From Xanthomonas cucurbitae (GTDB taxonomy: Bacteria; Pseudomonadota; Gammaproteobacteria; Xanthomonadales; Xanthomonadaceae), in contig NZ_MDED01000031.1 in assembly GCF_002939885.1 (NCBI RefSeq), forward strand, positions 1 to 40,522: a stretch of DNA of 40,522 nt. Reading direction: 5' to 3'. Below the pieces are notes generated by a model. That model saw only the letters and a program-made list of their open reading frames with translations. It was not told where the DNA came from and ran no database searches. Shown here piece by piece: positions 1 to 7,902 of the stretch. Within the stretch, counting starts at the first letter, position 1; the number at the start of each line of letters is the position of its first letter. Made by a program: the position numbers and the translations under genes.

Positions 1-1
1 C

Positions 2-70
2 TTTGAAGACATCGGGGAGATCCGTTGGGAAGAACGCGATATCCCAACGGGCTGCTGGCTGCTTGTATAG
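2..70 (+). CDS. C-terminal end of an unidentified protein (partial)
   Basis: A reading frame open from the left edge ends at a TAG at 68-70 and gives about 22 residues, ending in TGCWLLV. The acidic and aromatic composition (EEIRW-like stretch, then a hydrophobic end) looks more like real protein than the arginine/proline-rich shadow frames nearby, but it is too short to assign. It could be the tail of an island or plasmid-type gene. Confidence is low because only 22 codons are visible. Confidence 0.25.
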   Translation, partial: FEDIGEIRWEERDIPTGCWLLV

Positions 71-219
71 GTGAGGTTGGCGGACGCTTACGAACGTCCC
101 GGCTTGCCGCCGTTGGGCTCGCGGGCTACGCCGCGCGCCACGTGCCGCGTCGCGGCCATCCGGCTTTGATCCCTTACGCCTACAGCCCTGTGGGCCTACG
201 CGCTGCCGCTTGCACTCCA

Positions 220-245
220 GGGGATAGCCCTAACGGGCTATCCCC
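220..245. repeat. 11-bp perfect hairpin
   Basis: GGGGATAGCCC and GGGCTATCCCC form a perfect 11-bp stem around a TAAC loop. No T-run follows on either strand, so it is not a classical intrinsic terminator. It lies about 150 bases after the stop of the partial gene at the left edge, in a GC-rich stretch (71-430) in which I see no convincing gene. Confidence 0.4.
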
Positions 246-434
246 GCCGCGCTGCGCTTGGCACCCCTGCAAGCCCGCCGCCCCGACCGCGCCGGCGCGG
301 CAATACCGAAGCCGCAAAAGCCGCTTGTCCACCATCAAACATCAAATATTACGTTTCGGTACTGCCGCCGGCCGCCGATCTTGGCTGGGGTGACAGCCCG
401 AACATGCACCAAGTGGCAAGCGGTCTCCGAAAAT

Positions 435-587
435 GTAAACAACTTCGGCTGGTAGTCAGGGTTGTTTACAAACTTTATTCGCTTTTAATGGCGGGACTTT
501 TGCCTATCAGTGCGTTCCAATGCTTGTTTACATTATTGGTAAACACAACCATTTTAGATCACCAAGTAGTGCCCGTTGTGCGTTTAC
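435..587. promoter_or_regulatory. Cluster of GTAAACA/TGTTTAC half-sites
   Basis: Five copies of a GTTTAC-type half-site lie within about 150 bases: GTAAACAAC at 435-443, GTTGTTTAC at 461-469, TGTTTAC at 525-531, GTAAACA at 539-545 and GTTTAC at 582-587. The first two form one inverted repeat and the next two form another. The stretch is AT-rich against its surroundings and holds no convincing gene. Such spaced palindromes usually bind a dimeric repressor, a partition protein or a replication initiator. Which one applies here is not visible. Confidence 0.35.
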
Positions 588-592
588 TAAGG

Positions 593-625
593 TGGCAGGG
601 AGCTTCGGTTTCCTGCCATTTTTTT
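593..625 (+). terminator. Intrinsic terminator with UUCG tetraloop
   Basis: TGGCAGGGAGC and GTTTCCTGCCA form an 11-bp stem (two G-T pairs) closed by a TTCG tetraloop and followed directly by seven T. This is a textbook Rho-independent terminator on the plus strand. It stands just before the IS5-type remnant, and no gene directly upstream is convincing, so it may end a longer leftward transcript or a short RNA starting near 530. Confidence 0.7.
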
Positions 626-717
626 CAGAGTTTGCCGGTAGATTTCTATCTAGGGACGCTCTGAACAAAGCAGCCTGGTCTGCGTCAATTGACCGACGAC
701 CCAAGCGGGCGATTTCG

Positions 718-973
718 ATGCAACTGAGCTTTGGCGACGCGGAGTACGACGGCAAGCGCAAGCGAACACGGCGGGGGGTGTTCCTGTCCGAGATGGATCA
801 GGTGGTGCCGTGGAAGGCCTTGCTGGCGCTGATCGAACCGCACTATCCCAAGTCGGGCCAGCCTGGGCGACAGCCGTATCGACTGGAGACGATGCTGCGG
901 ATTCACTTTTTGCAGTAGTGGTACGCGTTGAGCGACCCTGGGGCAGAAGGGCCGTTGTATGACGCGGTGTCGA
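718..973 (+). pseudogene. IS5-type transposase, N-terminal fragment
   Basis: The frame starting MQLSFGDAEYDGK at 718 reads through DQVVPWKALLALIEPHYPKS and then RLETMLRIHFLQ, the conserved N-terminus of IS5-family transposases common in Xanthomonas. A TAG at 916-918 replaces the next glutamine. After it the same frame continues as WYALSDPGAE..LYDAVS before homology ends near 973. A full transposase of this group has over 300 residues with a DDE catalytic domain, all of which is missing. The element's left end is probably near 654, judging by the sequence GACGCTCTGAACAAAG, but I could not confirm an inverted repeat or target duplication. It is an inactive remnant. Confidence 0.75.
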
Positions 974-1151
974 CCAGAGTTCACTTGCGTAGAAGTAGAT
1001 TTTGGGCAAGCCCGTGACGTTCGTGCTGATGGGGCAGCTTGGCATCGCCTTTGCGGCAGTTGTGGTGATCAACTTGGTTTTCTGCCCATGAGGGTGTTGC
1101 GCTGAGGATGAGTAGCTGTCGCCAAGGCCATGTGTTACCGCTTCAATCCTG

Positions 1152-1925
1152 TCAGGCTTCTAGCAACTCTTGCGGATCGGCAAATTCGTCCGCGTCGTTG
1201 AACAGGCCGAACAGCAGGTTGCACAGCTCGTAGAAATCGATCTGGTGCACCCACAGGCGGCGGTAGTTCAACGTCGGCTTGCTGCGTTCGGCTTGGTAGC
1301 TGCTCTTCACTGCGGCGAGCGCGACGCGCAGCTGGTCCTCGGAAGCGGTCGGGACATCGATGTCCAACGAGGACAGCAGGAACCAGCGCCGGTCGGGGCT
1401 GTACATCGACGGCAGGGGCCGGTCGCCCAGGTCGGGCGAGAGGCTGCGCACGTTGGCGAAAGACGCCTGCACGACGTACTTGTCCCAGTCGAAGGATTCC
1501 CCTTCCTCCGGCGGTGCCGGCGGGGCCTGCTCGTAGACTTCGGCGCGGACGAACAGGCGTCGCGGCTCCGGCGGTACAGCTCGCTGCGTCCCGGTCTTCC
1601 GGAAGCCATTGGCCTCCAGGACGGCGCGGACCATCGATCCGATGGCCCGGCGTGCGCGGTCGGCCGTCTTGCCCGCCTCCGGGTCGGTCTCGGCCAGTTC
1701 GTCGATCGGCGCCAGGATGGGGGCGAGTAGATGGGTGATGCTGGCCACCGCCGGCAACCCACGCAGGGAGAACGCCGCCATCTGGCGGTACACCGGTTCG
1801 GAGTTGATCAACTGCCACAATCTGCCCTGATTCCAGGTCACGAAGTCGCCGAAGTGCGGCGCGCTATTCTGGAAGGACTCAGCGTCGACGGGCCGGAACG
1901 AGTTCACGCGGAGGTGTGATTGCAT
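1152..1925 (-). CDS. Unknown protein divergent from hipBA
   Basis: The frame gives 257 residues from the ATG at 1925 (MQSHLRVNSFRPVDAES). The open frame extends further upstream to 2021, but that extension crosses the AT-rich intergenic region and is unlikely to be translated. I do not recognise the family. The protein is soluble, acidic at its C-terminus (FNDADEFADPQELLEA), and has no signal peptide or membrane segment. Aromatic patches such as FDWDKYVVQ and DRRWFLLSSLDIDV suggest a folded domain. It is divergent from the hipB antitoxin gene with 155 bases between the starts, and its upstream region contains its own palindrome. It may therefore be island cargo or share control with the toxin-antitoxin pair. 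No function is proposed. Confidence 0.7.
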   Translation of the reverse strand: MQSHLRVNSFRPVDAESFQNSAPHFGDFVTWNQGRLWQLINSEPVYRQMAAFSLRGLPAVASITHLLAPILAPIDELAETDPEAGKTADRARRAIGSMVRAVLEANGFRKTGTQRAVPPEPRRLFVRAEVYEQAPPAPPEEGESFDWDKYVVQASFANVRSLSPDLGDRPLPSMYSPDRRWFLLSSLDIDVPTASEDQLRVALAAVKSSYQAERSKPTLNYRRLWVHQIDFYELCNLLFGLFNDADEFADPQELLEA

Positions 1926-1935
1926 GGATGTTATT

Positions 1936-1960
1936 CTTATGTGTGTATATAGCACGTAAG
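1936..1960. promoter_or_regulatory. Inverted repeat upstream of the 1925 start
   Basis: CTTATGTG (1936-1943) and CACGTAAG (1953-1960) pair at seven of eight positions around an AT-rich spacer, 11 bases upstream of the minus-strand ATG at 1925. The position suits an operator over the promoter of the unknown 257-residue gene. The sequence differs from the two hipB-side palindromes at 2023 and 2064. Confidence 0.35.
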
Positions 1961-2022
1961 TTATTAGCACAAATGGTGCTTGGCAAGGCGCGATCCATAA
2001 GCCCGCGCTGGCCGCTTGCAAA

Positions 2023-2081
2023 TTAGGCGTATATCCCTAATAGTCGGGCCGTTCGCCCAGTCGTTAGGTGTATACGGCTAA
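2023..2081. promoter_or_regulatory. Two hipB-type operators upstream of hipBA
   Basis: TTAGGCGTATATCCCTAA (2023-2040) and TTAGGTGTATACGGCTAA (2064-2081) are two copies of one palindromic 18-mer, matching at 14 of 18 positions and offset by 41 bp, about four helical turns. The second ends on the first base of the hipB start codon. HipB-family antitoxins repress their own operon by binding paired palindromes with TTA/TAA-type ends, so these are the expected autoregulatory sites. This is inference from position and symmetry. Confidence 0.55.
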
Positions 2082-2341
2082 TGCAAACGCTCATGGAACT
2101 AGGGTTGGCCGTCGCCCATCGCCGGCGCGCTCTACGCATGACCCAGGCCGATGTGGCCGCGCAAGCGGGGGTGTCGTCGGACACGCTGTCTCGGTTCGAG
2201 CTGGGCAGGGTGTCCGAGTTCGGATCCCGAAAGCTGCTTGCTGTCCTGTCCGCCCTGGGCATGGAGCTGGAGTTCAAGGAAGAGGGTGCAGCCGGCAACC
2301 TCGATGAGCTCCGGAAAGAGCACATGGCGCCGCGCCGATGA
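2081..2341 (+). CDS. hipB: HipB-type antitoxin, XRE-family DNA-binding protein
   Basis: This 86-residue protein is a small helix-turn-helix regulator. Residues 8-60 carry an XRE/Cro fold, with RRALRMTQADVAAQAGVS as helices 1-2, DTLSRFELGR as the recognition helix and KLLAVLSALGMELEF as helices 4-5 with the short HipB-like strand. In known pairs HipB neutralises the HipA kinase and represses the operon. The gene overlaps the next one by four bases (ATGA at 2338), the usual arrangement for translational coupling. The ATG at 2081 overlaps an operator. An in-frame ATG at 2093 would remove only four residues and is a possible alternative start. The frame is intact even though its partner hipA is broken. 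Confidence 0.85.
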   Translation: MQTLMELGLAVAHRRRALRMTQADVAAQAGVSSDTLSRFELGRVSEFGSRKLLAVLSALGMELEFKEEGAAGNLDELRKEHMAPRR

Positions 2342-3672
2342 AACTGTCTGTCTATGTGCACGGGCATGAGGTCGCCTCGCTGGAGGATCTGAACAGTTTC
2401 ACGAGCCGGCTCAGTTACCACGATGATGTGGAGCAAGACGACTTCGTGTCGCTCACCATGCCGGTGCGGCGGGAGCCGTGGGACTGGGACGACCAGCTGC
2501 ACCCGATCTTCCAGATGAACCTGCCCGAGGGCTACTTGCTGCAGGTGCTGCAGGAGCAATTCGGCCCCCACATCGGCGGCAGCCCAATGAACCTGCTGTC
2601 GGTGGTCGGCAGGAACATGATCGGGCGCATCCAGATCGCGCCTCCTGGCGCCGTGCTCAATGAGCCGGCCAAGCCGGTTGACGTGGCCGCACTCCTGCAG
2701 GGCGACAACTCCGCCGAAGCCTTCGCAGAACTGGTGCGCGAGCATGCCACCAGCGGTGTTTCTGGCGTTGTCCCCAAGTTCCTGGACACGGAGAAGTTGA
2801 CCGGTCTGGGCAACCACAAAGAGGAAACGCTTTTCACCCACCGGCACATCATCAAGGGCTCATCCCAGCACCTGCCATTCGTGTCCCTCAACGAGCACCT
2901 GTCGATGCAGGTGGCGGCGAAGGTGCTGCCCACGGCCAAGACAGAAATCTCGCGCGATGGCCAGGCGCTGGTCGTGGATCGCTTCGATGTGGACGACGAC
3001 GGCCAGCCTCTATGGGGCATGGAGGACTTCTGCGCGCTGCTCGGCATGCGGCCGGCGAACAAGTACGAAACCACGTGGGAGCGGATCGCCAGGGCTGTTC
3101 GCGACCATGTTCCTGCCGATCGCAGGATGGAGGTGAACCAACATCTTGCCACGGTTGTTCTGTTGACCTATGCGCTCAGGAATGCCGACTGCCATGCGAA
3201 GAACGTGGCGCTTCGGTACACATCCCGCCGCGACGTTGAGGCCACGCCTGTCTACGACATGCTCACCAAGGCAGCCTATGGCCAGTAAGCCAAGAACCCG
3301 CCAGGCATCAGCTTGGGTGGTCGAAAGACTTGGGATCCGGGCCGGACCCTGCAGCAGTCGATCGTGTCGGTATTCGGGGTGCCCGCGCGCAAGCAAACCC
3401 AAATCGTGGAGCAGATTGGCCAGGCAATCTCCGAGGTCGCGCCGGCGGTGCGCGAAGCAGTCAACGAGCATCCGTGCTTCCGCGAGATCGGCAAGCGGAT
3501 GCTCCTGGCGTGGCAGGAGGGCCTGAGCATGCTGTACAACAAGCGCACCTACAACCTTGGGGAGCTGGACCTTGGCGAGTCTTTCCGTAGACTGTCCGGC
3601 CCCGAGCCGGTGAACGCCCAGCGGGTTGTCATTGGCCGATCCGGCCTTGCCGATTCGGATCCGATGGGCTGA
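2338..3672 (+). pseudogene. hipA: HipA-type toxin kinase interrupted by an in-frame stop
   Basis: HipA toxins are Ser/Thr kinases that phosphorylate targets such as glutamyl-tRNA synthetase and cause growth arrest. The frame opens with the HipA N-terminal subdomain (FQMNLPEGYLL near residue 65, SPMNLLSVVGRNMIGRI near 85). It continues into the kinase core: VVDRFDVD, the catalytic loop RNADCHAKN with Asp284, and the metal-binding Asp307 in TPVYDML. A TAA at 3286-3288 then stops the frame at residue 316. The same frame resumes at once with AKNPPGISLGGRKTW and runs to a TGA at 3670, giving about 444 codons in all, the normal HipA length. One codon, probably TAT or TAC, has therefore become TAA. 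The truncated product would lack the C-terminal helical subdomain. An alternative is a sequencing error or read-through. Confidence 0.8.
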
Positions 3673-3674
3673 CC

Positions 3675-3881
3675 AGTAACGAGGCCGGATTGCCATCGCC
3701 TCTGCTGCGCCAGTTCCTACCCAAGGGTGTGGATTTGTACAGCGTCAGTCAGGAGTATCTCAATCACATCGCCTTGCTGATGAACACCCGTCCACGAAAA
3801 ACGCTGGGCTGGAAAACGCCCAGTGAAGCGATGGAAGAAGAACTCGCAACCTTTAAATCACGTGTTGCACTTGAATCTTGA
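3675..3881 (+). pseudogene. IS30-type transposase, C-terminal fragment
   Basis: This frame reads LLRQFLPKGVDL, YSVSQEYLNHIALLMNTRPR and TLGWKTPSEAMEEE before a TGA at 3879. This is the C-terminal end of IS30-family integrases, including the conserved TLGWKTPxE motif that follows the catalytic glutamate region. About 80% of the transposase is absent, and the NE..LLRQ segment at its left edge is already degenerate. It lies 3 bases after the hipA frame, so the element probably entered or recombined here and was then deleted. It resembles the IS30-type elements common in Xanthomonas oryzae, but I cannot name the exact element. Confidence 0.75.
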
Positions 3882-4413
3882 GGTCGCCGGTTTGGCGACT
3901 GTCTTTATGGATGCTGGGTTATTGCTCGGGCTTCTACATTCCATTATGAATTTGGCTCATTTTATCGGTGGTATGGGTTTATGTGAATGTTATGTAATAG
4001 TTTATTATTGTTGTGATTGGTGGTGCGCAAATGGAGGTAAATCCCGGCATGTCCCTACTGAGGGCCGGATTTTTTATGCCGACATGAGATGAGTTCAAGA
4101 ATCTTTGCCGTAGTTTGAGAACGGCATGTGCTTTGGCGGATTGTCTACTGTAGTTGCGCAGGTGAGTGGGGACTTGCACGCACGCTGCTTGGGAAATGTC
4201 GGTCCGTTGATGCGTCTTTGAGAGATGCCATCACGGTCGCGGTGTCGGCGCCGGATGCACGCCTGTGTGGCTCGGTGCCTGACTGCTGCCACAGCATCCC
4301 GTTCAACGGCGTCTTCTACGCGTAATGCACGCGCGGCAATGGGTCGGCTTCGCCGCGCAAGCGTGGAACCTGCGTGAGCAGTGCAAATGCCGTCGGACTG
4401 CGCTGCGCATCCG
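3882..4413. other. Gene-free junction stretch
   Basis: This stretch holds no convincing coding frame. The first 150 bases are AT-rich compared with the rest of the window, continuing the accessory region. It contains one terminator-like hairpin at 4039. GC content and composition return to the chromosomal norm near 4150, which is a reasonable place for the island boundary. Confidence 0.4.
4039..4076 (+). terminator. Probable intrinsic terminator
   Basis: AATCCCGGC and GCCGGATT form an 8-bp stem with one bulged C, followed by a run of six T. The orientation is plus, downstream of the IS30-type remnant and the hipBA genes. The loop of about 15 bases is rather large, so strength is uncertain. 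Confidence 0.5.
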
Positions 4414-5898
4414 TCACGCGGATGTCCGGTTCCGGCCAGCCTGCTTGGCGCGGTACAGCGCCACGTCGGCGTCGTGCACGAGTGTCTGCGGTGTCGCCGG
4501 TTTCTGCGGCGTATCGCAGCTGGCAGCGCCTACGCTGACGGTGACATGGGGACTGGTAGGGCTGGCCAGATGCATCAGACCCAGGTCGGCGACGGCCGCG
4601 CGCAGGCTCTCTGCCACACGCAGGGCGCCCGCCGTATCGGTATGCGGCAGGATCACCGCAAACTCTTCGCCACCGTAGCGGGCAGCCACCTCCTCGCTGC
4701 GGCGGGTGCAGCCGGCGATGGCTGCGGCGATCAGGCGTAGGCACGCATCGCCGTTCACATGTCCATAGGTGTCGTTATAGAGCTTGAAGTGGTCGACGTC
4801 GATCATCAGCACCGAAACTGGCACCTGCAGATGCACTGAATCCTGCACCGCCTGCGACAGATGTTGATCGAACGCGCGGCGGTTGGCGATGCCGGTCAGC
4901 GCGTCCACCCAGGCGTCGGAACTCAGCTGGGTTTCGGCGCGATGCATGCGCCGCACCTGCAGGTCCAGCCAGAAGCCGACACCCAGCAACAGCGTGCAGC
5001 CGAGCGCTGCAATCACGATCCGTTGCCGCGCCGCCTGCTGCCAACTGTGCAGCGCATCGTCCACCGAAAAGCCGGTCAATACGGTCAGCGGGTAGGGGCG
5101 GGCGGGCGCGAAACTGGAGATGCGTTTCACCCCATCGATCGGTGAGCGGTAGATGGCGGTGCCGTGTCGGCGCGCACGGATGGTGGCGAAGATCGAAGTG
5201 CCGGCGACCGACGTGCCGATCACGCCGCGTCGGTCCGGTCGGCGTACCAGCACGACGCCGTTGTTGTCGATCATGCCGATGGTGCCATGCGGGCCCACGT
5301 CGAAGGCGCTGTAGTAATTCTGGAAGTAGCGTAGCTGCAGTGTCACCAGAACCACACCCGCGAATTCTCCGCTGGGAGTATTGAGTCGGCGGCTGAGCGT
5401 CATCACCCAACTGCCGTCGGAACGGCTTTGTAGCGGCGGGCCGATCAGCGACATGGCATCGCGATGGTCGCGGTGGTACCTGAAATAGGCGCGGTCGGCG
5501 TTGTTGTGCGTCCTGGGAGTGCTGTCCAGCGAGGAACTCACCCAGCTGCCGTCGGCGGCATAGATGAAGATGCCATGCAGGCGATCCGAACGGCGTGCCT
5601 CGTGGACCAGGAACCGGTGCATCGCCGCGCCGGCACTGGCAGACCCTTGGCCATGTTCGACACGCGATACCAGACCCGACAGCACTGCGTCGGCGATCGA
5701 CAGACTGTCGCTGGCGTGCTGCGCCAACGAATTGGCCAGGTTCAACGACTGCGCTTCGGCGCTGTGCAGGGCGGTTGCGCGCTCCTCGCGAATGGACCAG
5801 TACTCGGAACCCAGCAGCAGCAGGCAGGCGATGCCCAGCACGAAGTGCAACGCGATGCGTTGTGCACGTTGCCTGTACCGTCGTGTGGGTGAGATCAC
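4414..5898 (-). CDS. Membrane diguanylate cyclase with periplasmic sensor (GGDEF)
   Basis: The protein should make the second messenger c-di-GMP. It has 494 residues from a GTG at 5898. Transmembrane helices lie near 14-32 and 292-311 and enclose a periplasmic domain of about 260 residues that reads like a Cache/PDC-type sensor (RDSRL-like helix, YFRYHRDH, SGEFAGVVLVTLQLRYF). The cytoplasmic GGDEF domain spans 330-492, with DALTGIANRRAF, DVDHFKLYND and the active-site loop GGEEF at 409-413. The residues before it read RSEE, one change from the RxxD inhibitory site, so product inhibition may be weakened. The open frame continues upstream, and an ATG at 6060 could add 54 residues, but these are basic and low-complexity. 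No EAL domain is fused. It is divergent from paoA, with about 410 bases between the starts. Confidence 0.85.
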   Translation of the reverse strand: MISPTRRYRQRAQRIALHFVLGIACLLLLGSEYWSIREERATALHSAEAQSLNLANSLAQHASDSLSIADAVLSGLVSRVEHGQGSASAGAAMHRFLVHEARRSDRLHGIFIYAADGSWVSSSLDSTPRTHNNADRAYFRYHRDHRDAMSLIGPPLQSRSDGSWVMTLSRRLNTPSGEFAGVVLVTLQLRYFQNYYSAFDVGPHGTIGMIDNNGVVLVRRPDRRGVIGTSVAGTSIFATIRARRHGTAIYRSPIDGVKRISSFAPARPYPLTVLTGFSVDDALHSWQQAARQRIVIAALGCTLLLGVGFWLDLQVRRMHRAETQLSSDAWVDALTGIANRRAFDQHLSQAVQDSVHLQVPVSVLMIDVDHFKLYNDTYGHVNGDACLRLIAAAIAGCTRRSEEVAARYGGEEFAVILPHTDTAGALRVAESLRAAVADLGLMHLASPTSPHVTVSVGAASCDTPQKPATPQTLVHDADVALYRAKQAGRNRTSA

Positions 5899-6312
5899 GG
5901 TCGCCGTCCGTCTGGATATCGGTCTTGATGCAATCGACGTGCCATCGCGCGCGTGGTCGGGAGGCCGGCCGTGTCCGCTTGCCGGCCGGTGCGTCGTACA
6001 CGGTGAATGCCGGCCGCGTCCGCTCGCGTAGACAGCGTTGCAGTGCACGGCGTCCTCCATTCGAGCGGGGCGCCGTCCGAACATGTCGCCTGGGTTCAGG
6101 TCCTGGCCGGCGGCAACAGCTCGTTGGTAGCGCAAGGCATCCGCGTCATGTGGCAAGGCGAACACAGGTCGGCGCGGCTGTGGAGGTCCAGCCGGAGAGC
6201 TGGCGACAGACTCGTGAATCGTTGGTATCACAAAGCGCTCACGCGTTGACGACCGTGCCCGTTGCACATTGTCCACGCCTTGAACAAGCCAGCATTGTTG
6301 GAGATGCCAGCC
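5899..6312. other. Divergent intergenic region between GGDEF gene and paoA
   Basis: This stretch of about 410 bases separates two divergent starts and should hold both promoters. I see no strong sigma-70 box, no clear palindrome and no convincing small gene. A possible 54-residue N-terminal extension of the GGDEF protein runs through 5899-6060 on the minus strand. Confidence 0.35.
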
Positions 6313-6954
6313 ATGAGGAACATCAGGATTACCCGCCGCGAGGTGTTGATCGCCGGGACGGCATCGGCAGCCAGCGTGGCCGCAGCCCAATCGATGCCTG
6401 CCGCCGCCGTATCGCAACGGCAAGCCGTGGAACCAGCCAACACGTCCAGCCCGGTCGCCTTCGAGGTCAACGGCAAACCGGTGACGCTGACCCTGGACAA
6501 CCGCACCACACTGCTGGATGCATTGCGCGAGCATCTACAGCTGACCGGGACCAAGAAGGGCTGCGATCACGGCCAATGCGGTGCATGTACGGTGATCGTG
6601 GATGGTCAACGCATGAACGCCTGCTTGTCGCTGGCGGTGATGCATGAAGGTGCCAAGGTGACCACCATTGAGGGATTGGGCGCGCCTGGAAACTTGCATC
6701 CGATGCAGGCTGCGTTCGTCAAGCACGATGGGTATCAATGCGGTTATTGCACGCCAGGCCAGATCTGTTCGGCGGTGGCGGTGCTCGATGAGGTCAAGCG
6801 TGGCATTCCCAGCCATGTGACCGAGGATCTCACCGCCAGGACGCGGCTCACCACGCTCGAACTGCAGGAGCGCATGAGCGGCAACATCTGTCGCTGCGGC
6901 GCTTACTCCAACATCGTCGAGGCGATCAACGAGGTTGCCGGAGCACGCACATGA
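6313..6954 (+). CDS. paoA: Aldehyde oxidoreductase, 2Fe-2S subunit with Tat signal
   Basis: This is the small iron-sulfur subunit of a periplasmic xanthine-oxidase-family aldehyde oxidoreductase (PaoABC/YagTSR type). It passes electrons from the molybdenum site towards FAD. From the ATG at 6313, which has GGAG nine bases upstream, the protein has 213 residues. It begins with a twin-arginine signal ([10 protein letters not shown], then an alanine-rich stretch), so the folded, cofactor-loaded complex is exported by Tat. Cys84, 89, 92 and 104 ([11 protein letters not shown]) bind the plant-ferredoxin-type cluster. Cys143, 146, 193 and 195 ([12 protein letters not shown]) bind the second cluster. 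All eight ligands are present. An in-frame ATG at 6304 has poorer spacing. Its stop overlaps the paoB start (ATGA), marking the first gene of the operon. Confidence 0.93.
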   Translation: MRNIRITRREVLIAGTASAASVAAAQSMPAAAVSQRQAVEPANTSSPVAFEVNGKPVTLTLDNRTTLLDALREHLQLTGTKKGCDHGQCGACTVIVDGQRMNACLSLAVMHEGAKVTTIEGLGAPGNLHPMQAAFVKHDGYQCGYCTPGQICSAVAVLDEVKRGIPSHVTEDLTARTRLTTLELQERMSGNICRCGAYSNIVEAINEVAGART

Positions 6955-7901
6955 AGGCTTTCAGCTATGAGCGCGCCAGCTCGCCAGTGGATGCGGCGGC
7001 CAAGGCCGCACGGCAGACCGGCGCCAGGTTCATCGCCGGCGGTACCAACCTGCTCGATCTGATGAAACTGCAGATCGAAACGCCGCAACACCTGATCGAC
7101 GTCAACGGCCTGAACCTGGACACCATCGAGGCGACGGCGGAGGGTGGCCTGCGCGTTGGCGCGCTGGTGCGCAACACCACGTTGGCGGCCGATACGCGGG
7201 TACGCCGTGATTATGCGGTGCTCTCTCGCGCATTGCTGGCGGGCGCTTCCGGCCAGCTACGCAACCGTGCAACCACGGCGGGGAATCTGCTGCAGCGCAC
7301 GCGCTGCCCGTATTTCTACGATACCCACCAGCCGTGCAACAAGCGCTTGCCCGGTAGTGGGTGCGCGGCCATTGGCGGATTCAATCGCCAGTTGGCGGTG
7401 ATCGGCGCCAGCCAGGAATGCATCGCCACCCACCCCAGCGACATGGCGGTGGCCATGCGCGTGCTCGACGCGGTGGTCGAAACCGTGCGCCCGGATGGCC
7501 AGGCCCGCAGCGTGCCGCTGGCCGACTTCTACCGTGCGCCCGGAGCTACGCCGCATCTGGAAACAGTGCTAGAGCGTGGCGAACTCATCACTGCGGTGAC
7601 GCTGCCGAAACCGCTTGGAGGCACGCATGTCTATCGCAAGGTGCGCGACCGTGCGTCCTATGCGTTCGCCCTGGTATCGGTTGCCGCGGTGGTGCAACGC
7701 GACGGCAGTGCACGCGTGGGCCTGGGCGGGGTGGCGCACAAGCCGTGGCGTAGCGAAGCGGCCGAGGCGCAGTCGCGGCAGGGCGCGCGTGCCATCGCCT
7801 CGGTGCTGCTGGACGGTGCCCGTCCCACCGAGCACAACGCGTTCAAGCTGCCGCTGGTGAAACGCACCCTGGGCGCGATCCTGACCGAGGCGAGGGGCTG
7901 A
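6951..7901 (+). CDS. paoB: Aldehyde oxidoreductase, FAD-binding subunit
   Basis: This 316-residue flavin subunit of the PaoABC complex hands electrons from the 2Fe-2S clusters to the external acceptor. The FAD-binding loop [11 protein letters not shown] is at 29-39, and [15 protein letters not shown] begins the second FAD segment. Cysteines 119, 129, 138 and 157 lie in the insertion with PCNKRxPGSGCAA. In E. coli PaoB this insertion holds an extra 4Fe-4S cluster that other family members lack, so this protein is of the PaoB subtype. The start overlaps the paoA stop by four bases, and one base separates its stop from the paoC start, so translation is coupled along the operon. The frame is intact. 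Confidence 0.93.
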   Translation: MKAFSYERASSPVDAAAKAARQTGARFIAGGTNLLDLMKLQIETPQHLIDVNGLNLDTIEATAEGGLRVGALVRNTTLAADTRVRRDYAVLSRALLAGASGQLRNRATTAGNLLQRTRCPYFYDTHQPCNKRLPGSGCAAIGGFNRQLAVIGASQECIATHPSDMAVAMRVLDAVVETVRPDGQARSVPLADFYRAPGATPHLETVLERGELITAVTLPKPLGGTHVYRKVRDRASYAFALVSVAAVVQRDGSARVGLGGVAHKPWRSEAAEAQSRQGARAIASVLLDGARPTEHNAFKLPLVKRTLGAILTEARG

Positions 7902-7902
7902 T

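Noticed and set aside
25..393. Open frame of 122 residues in the left edge region
   Set aside because: The composition (Arg, Pro, Ala, Cys) is that of a GC-rich shadow frame. It has no ribosome-binding site or motif, and it crosses the 220-245 hairpin.
1014..1091. Short hydrophobic frame (VTFVLMGQLGIAFAAVVVIN) after the IS5-type remnant
   Set aside because: It looks membrane-like, but it has only 25 residues, starts with GTG without a ribosome-binding site and sits in IS debris. Not enough to call a gene.
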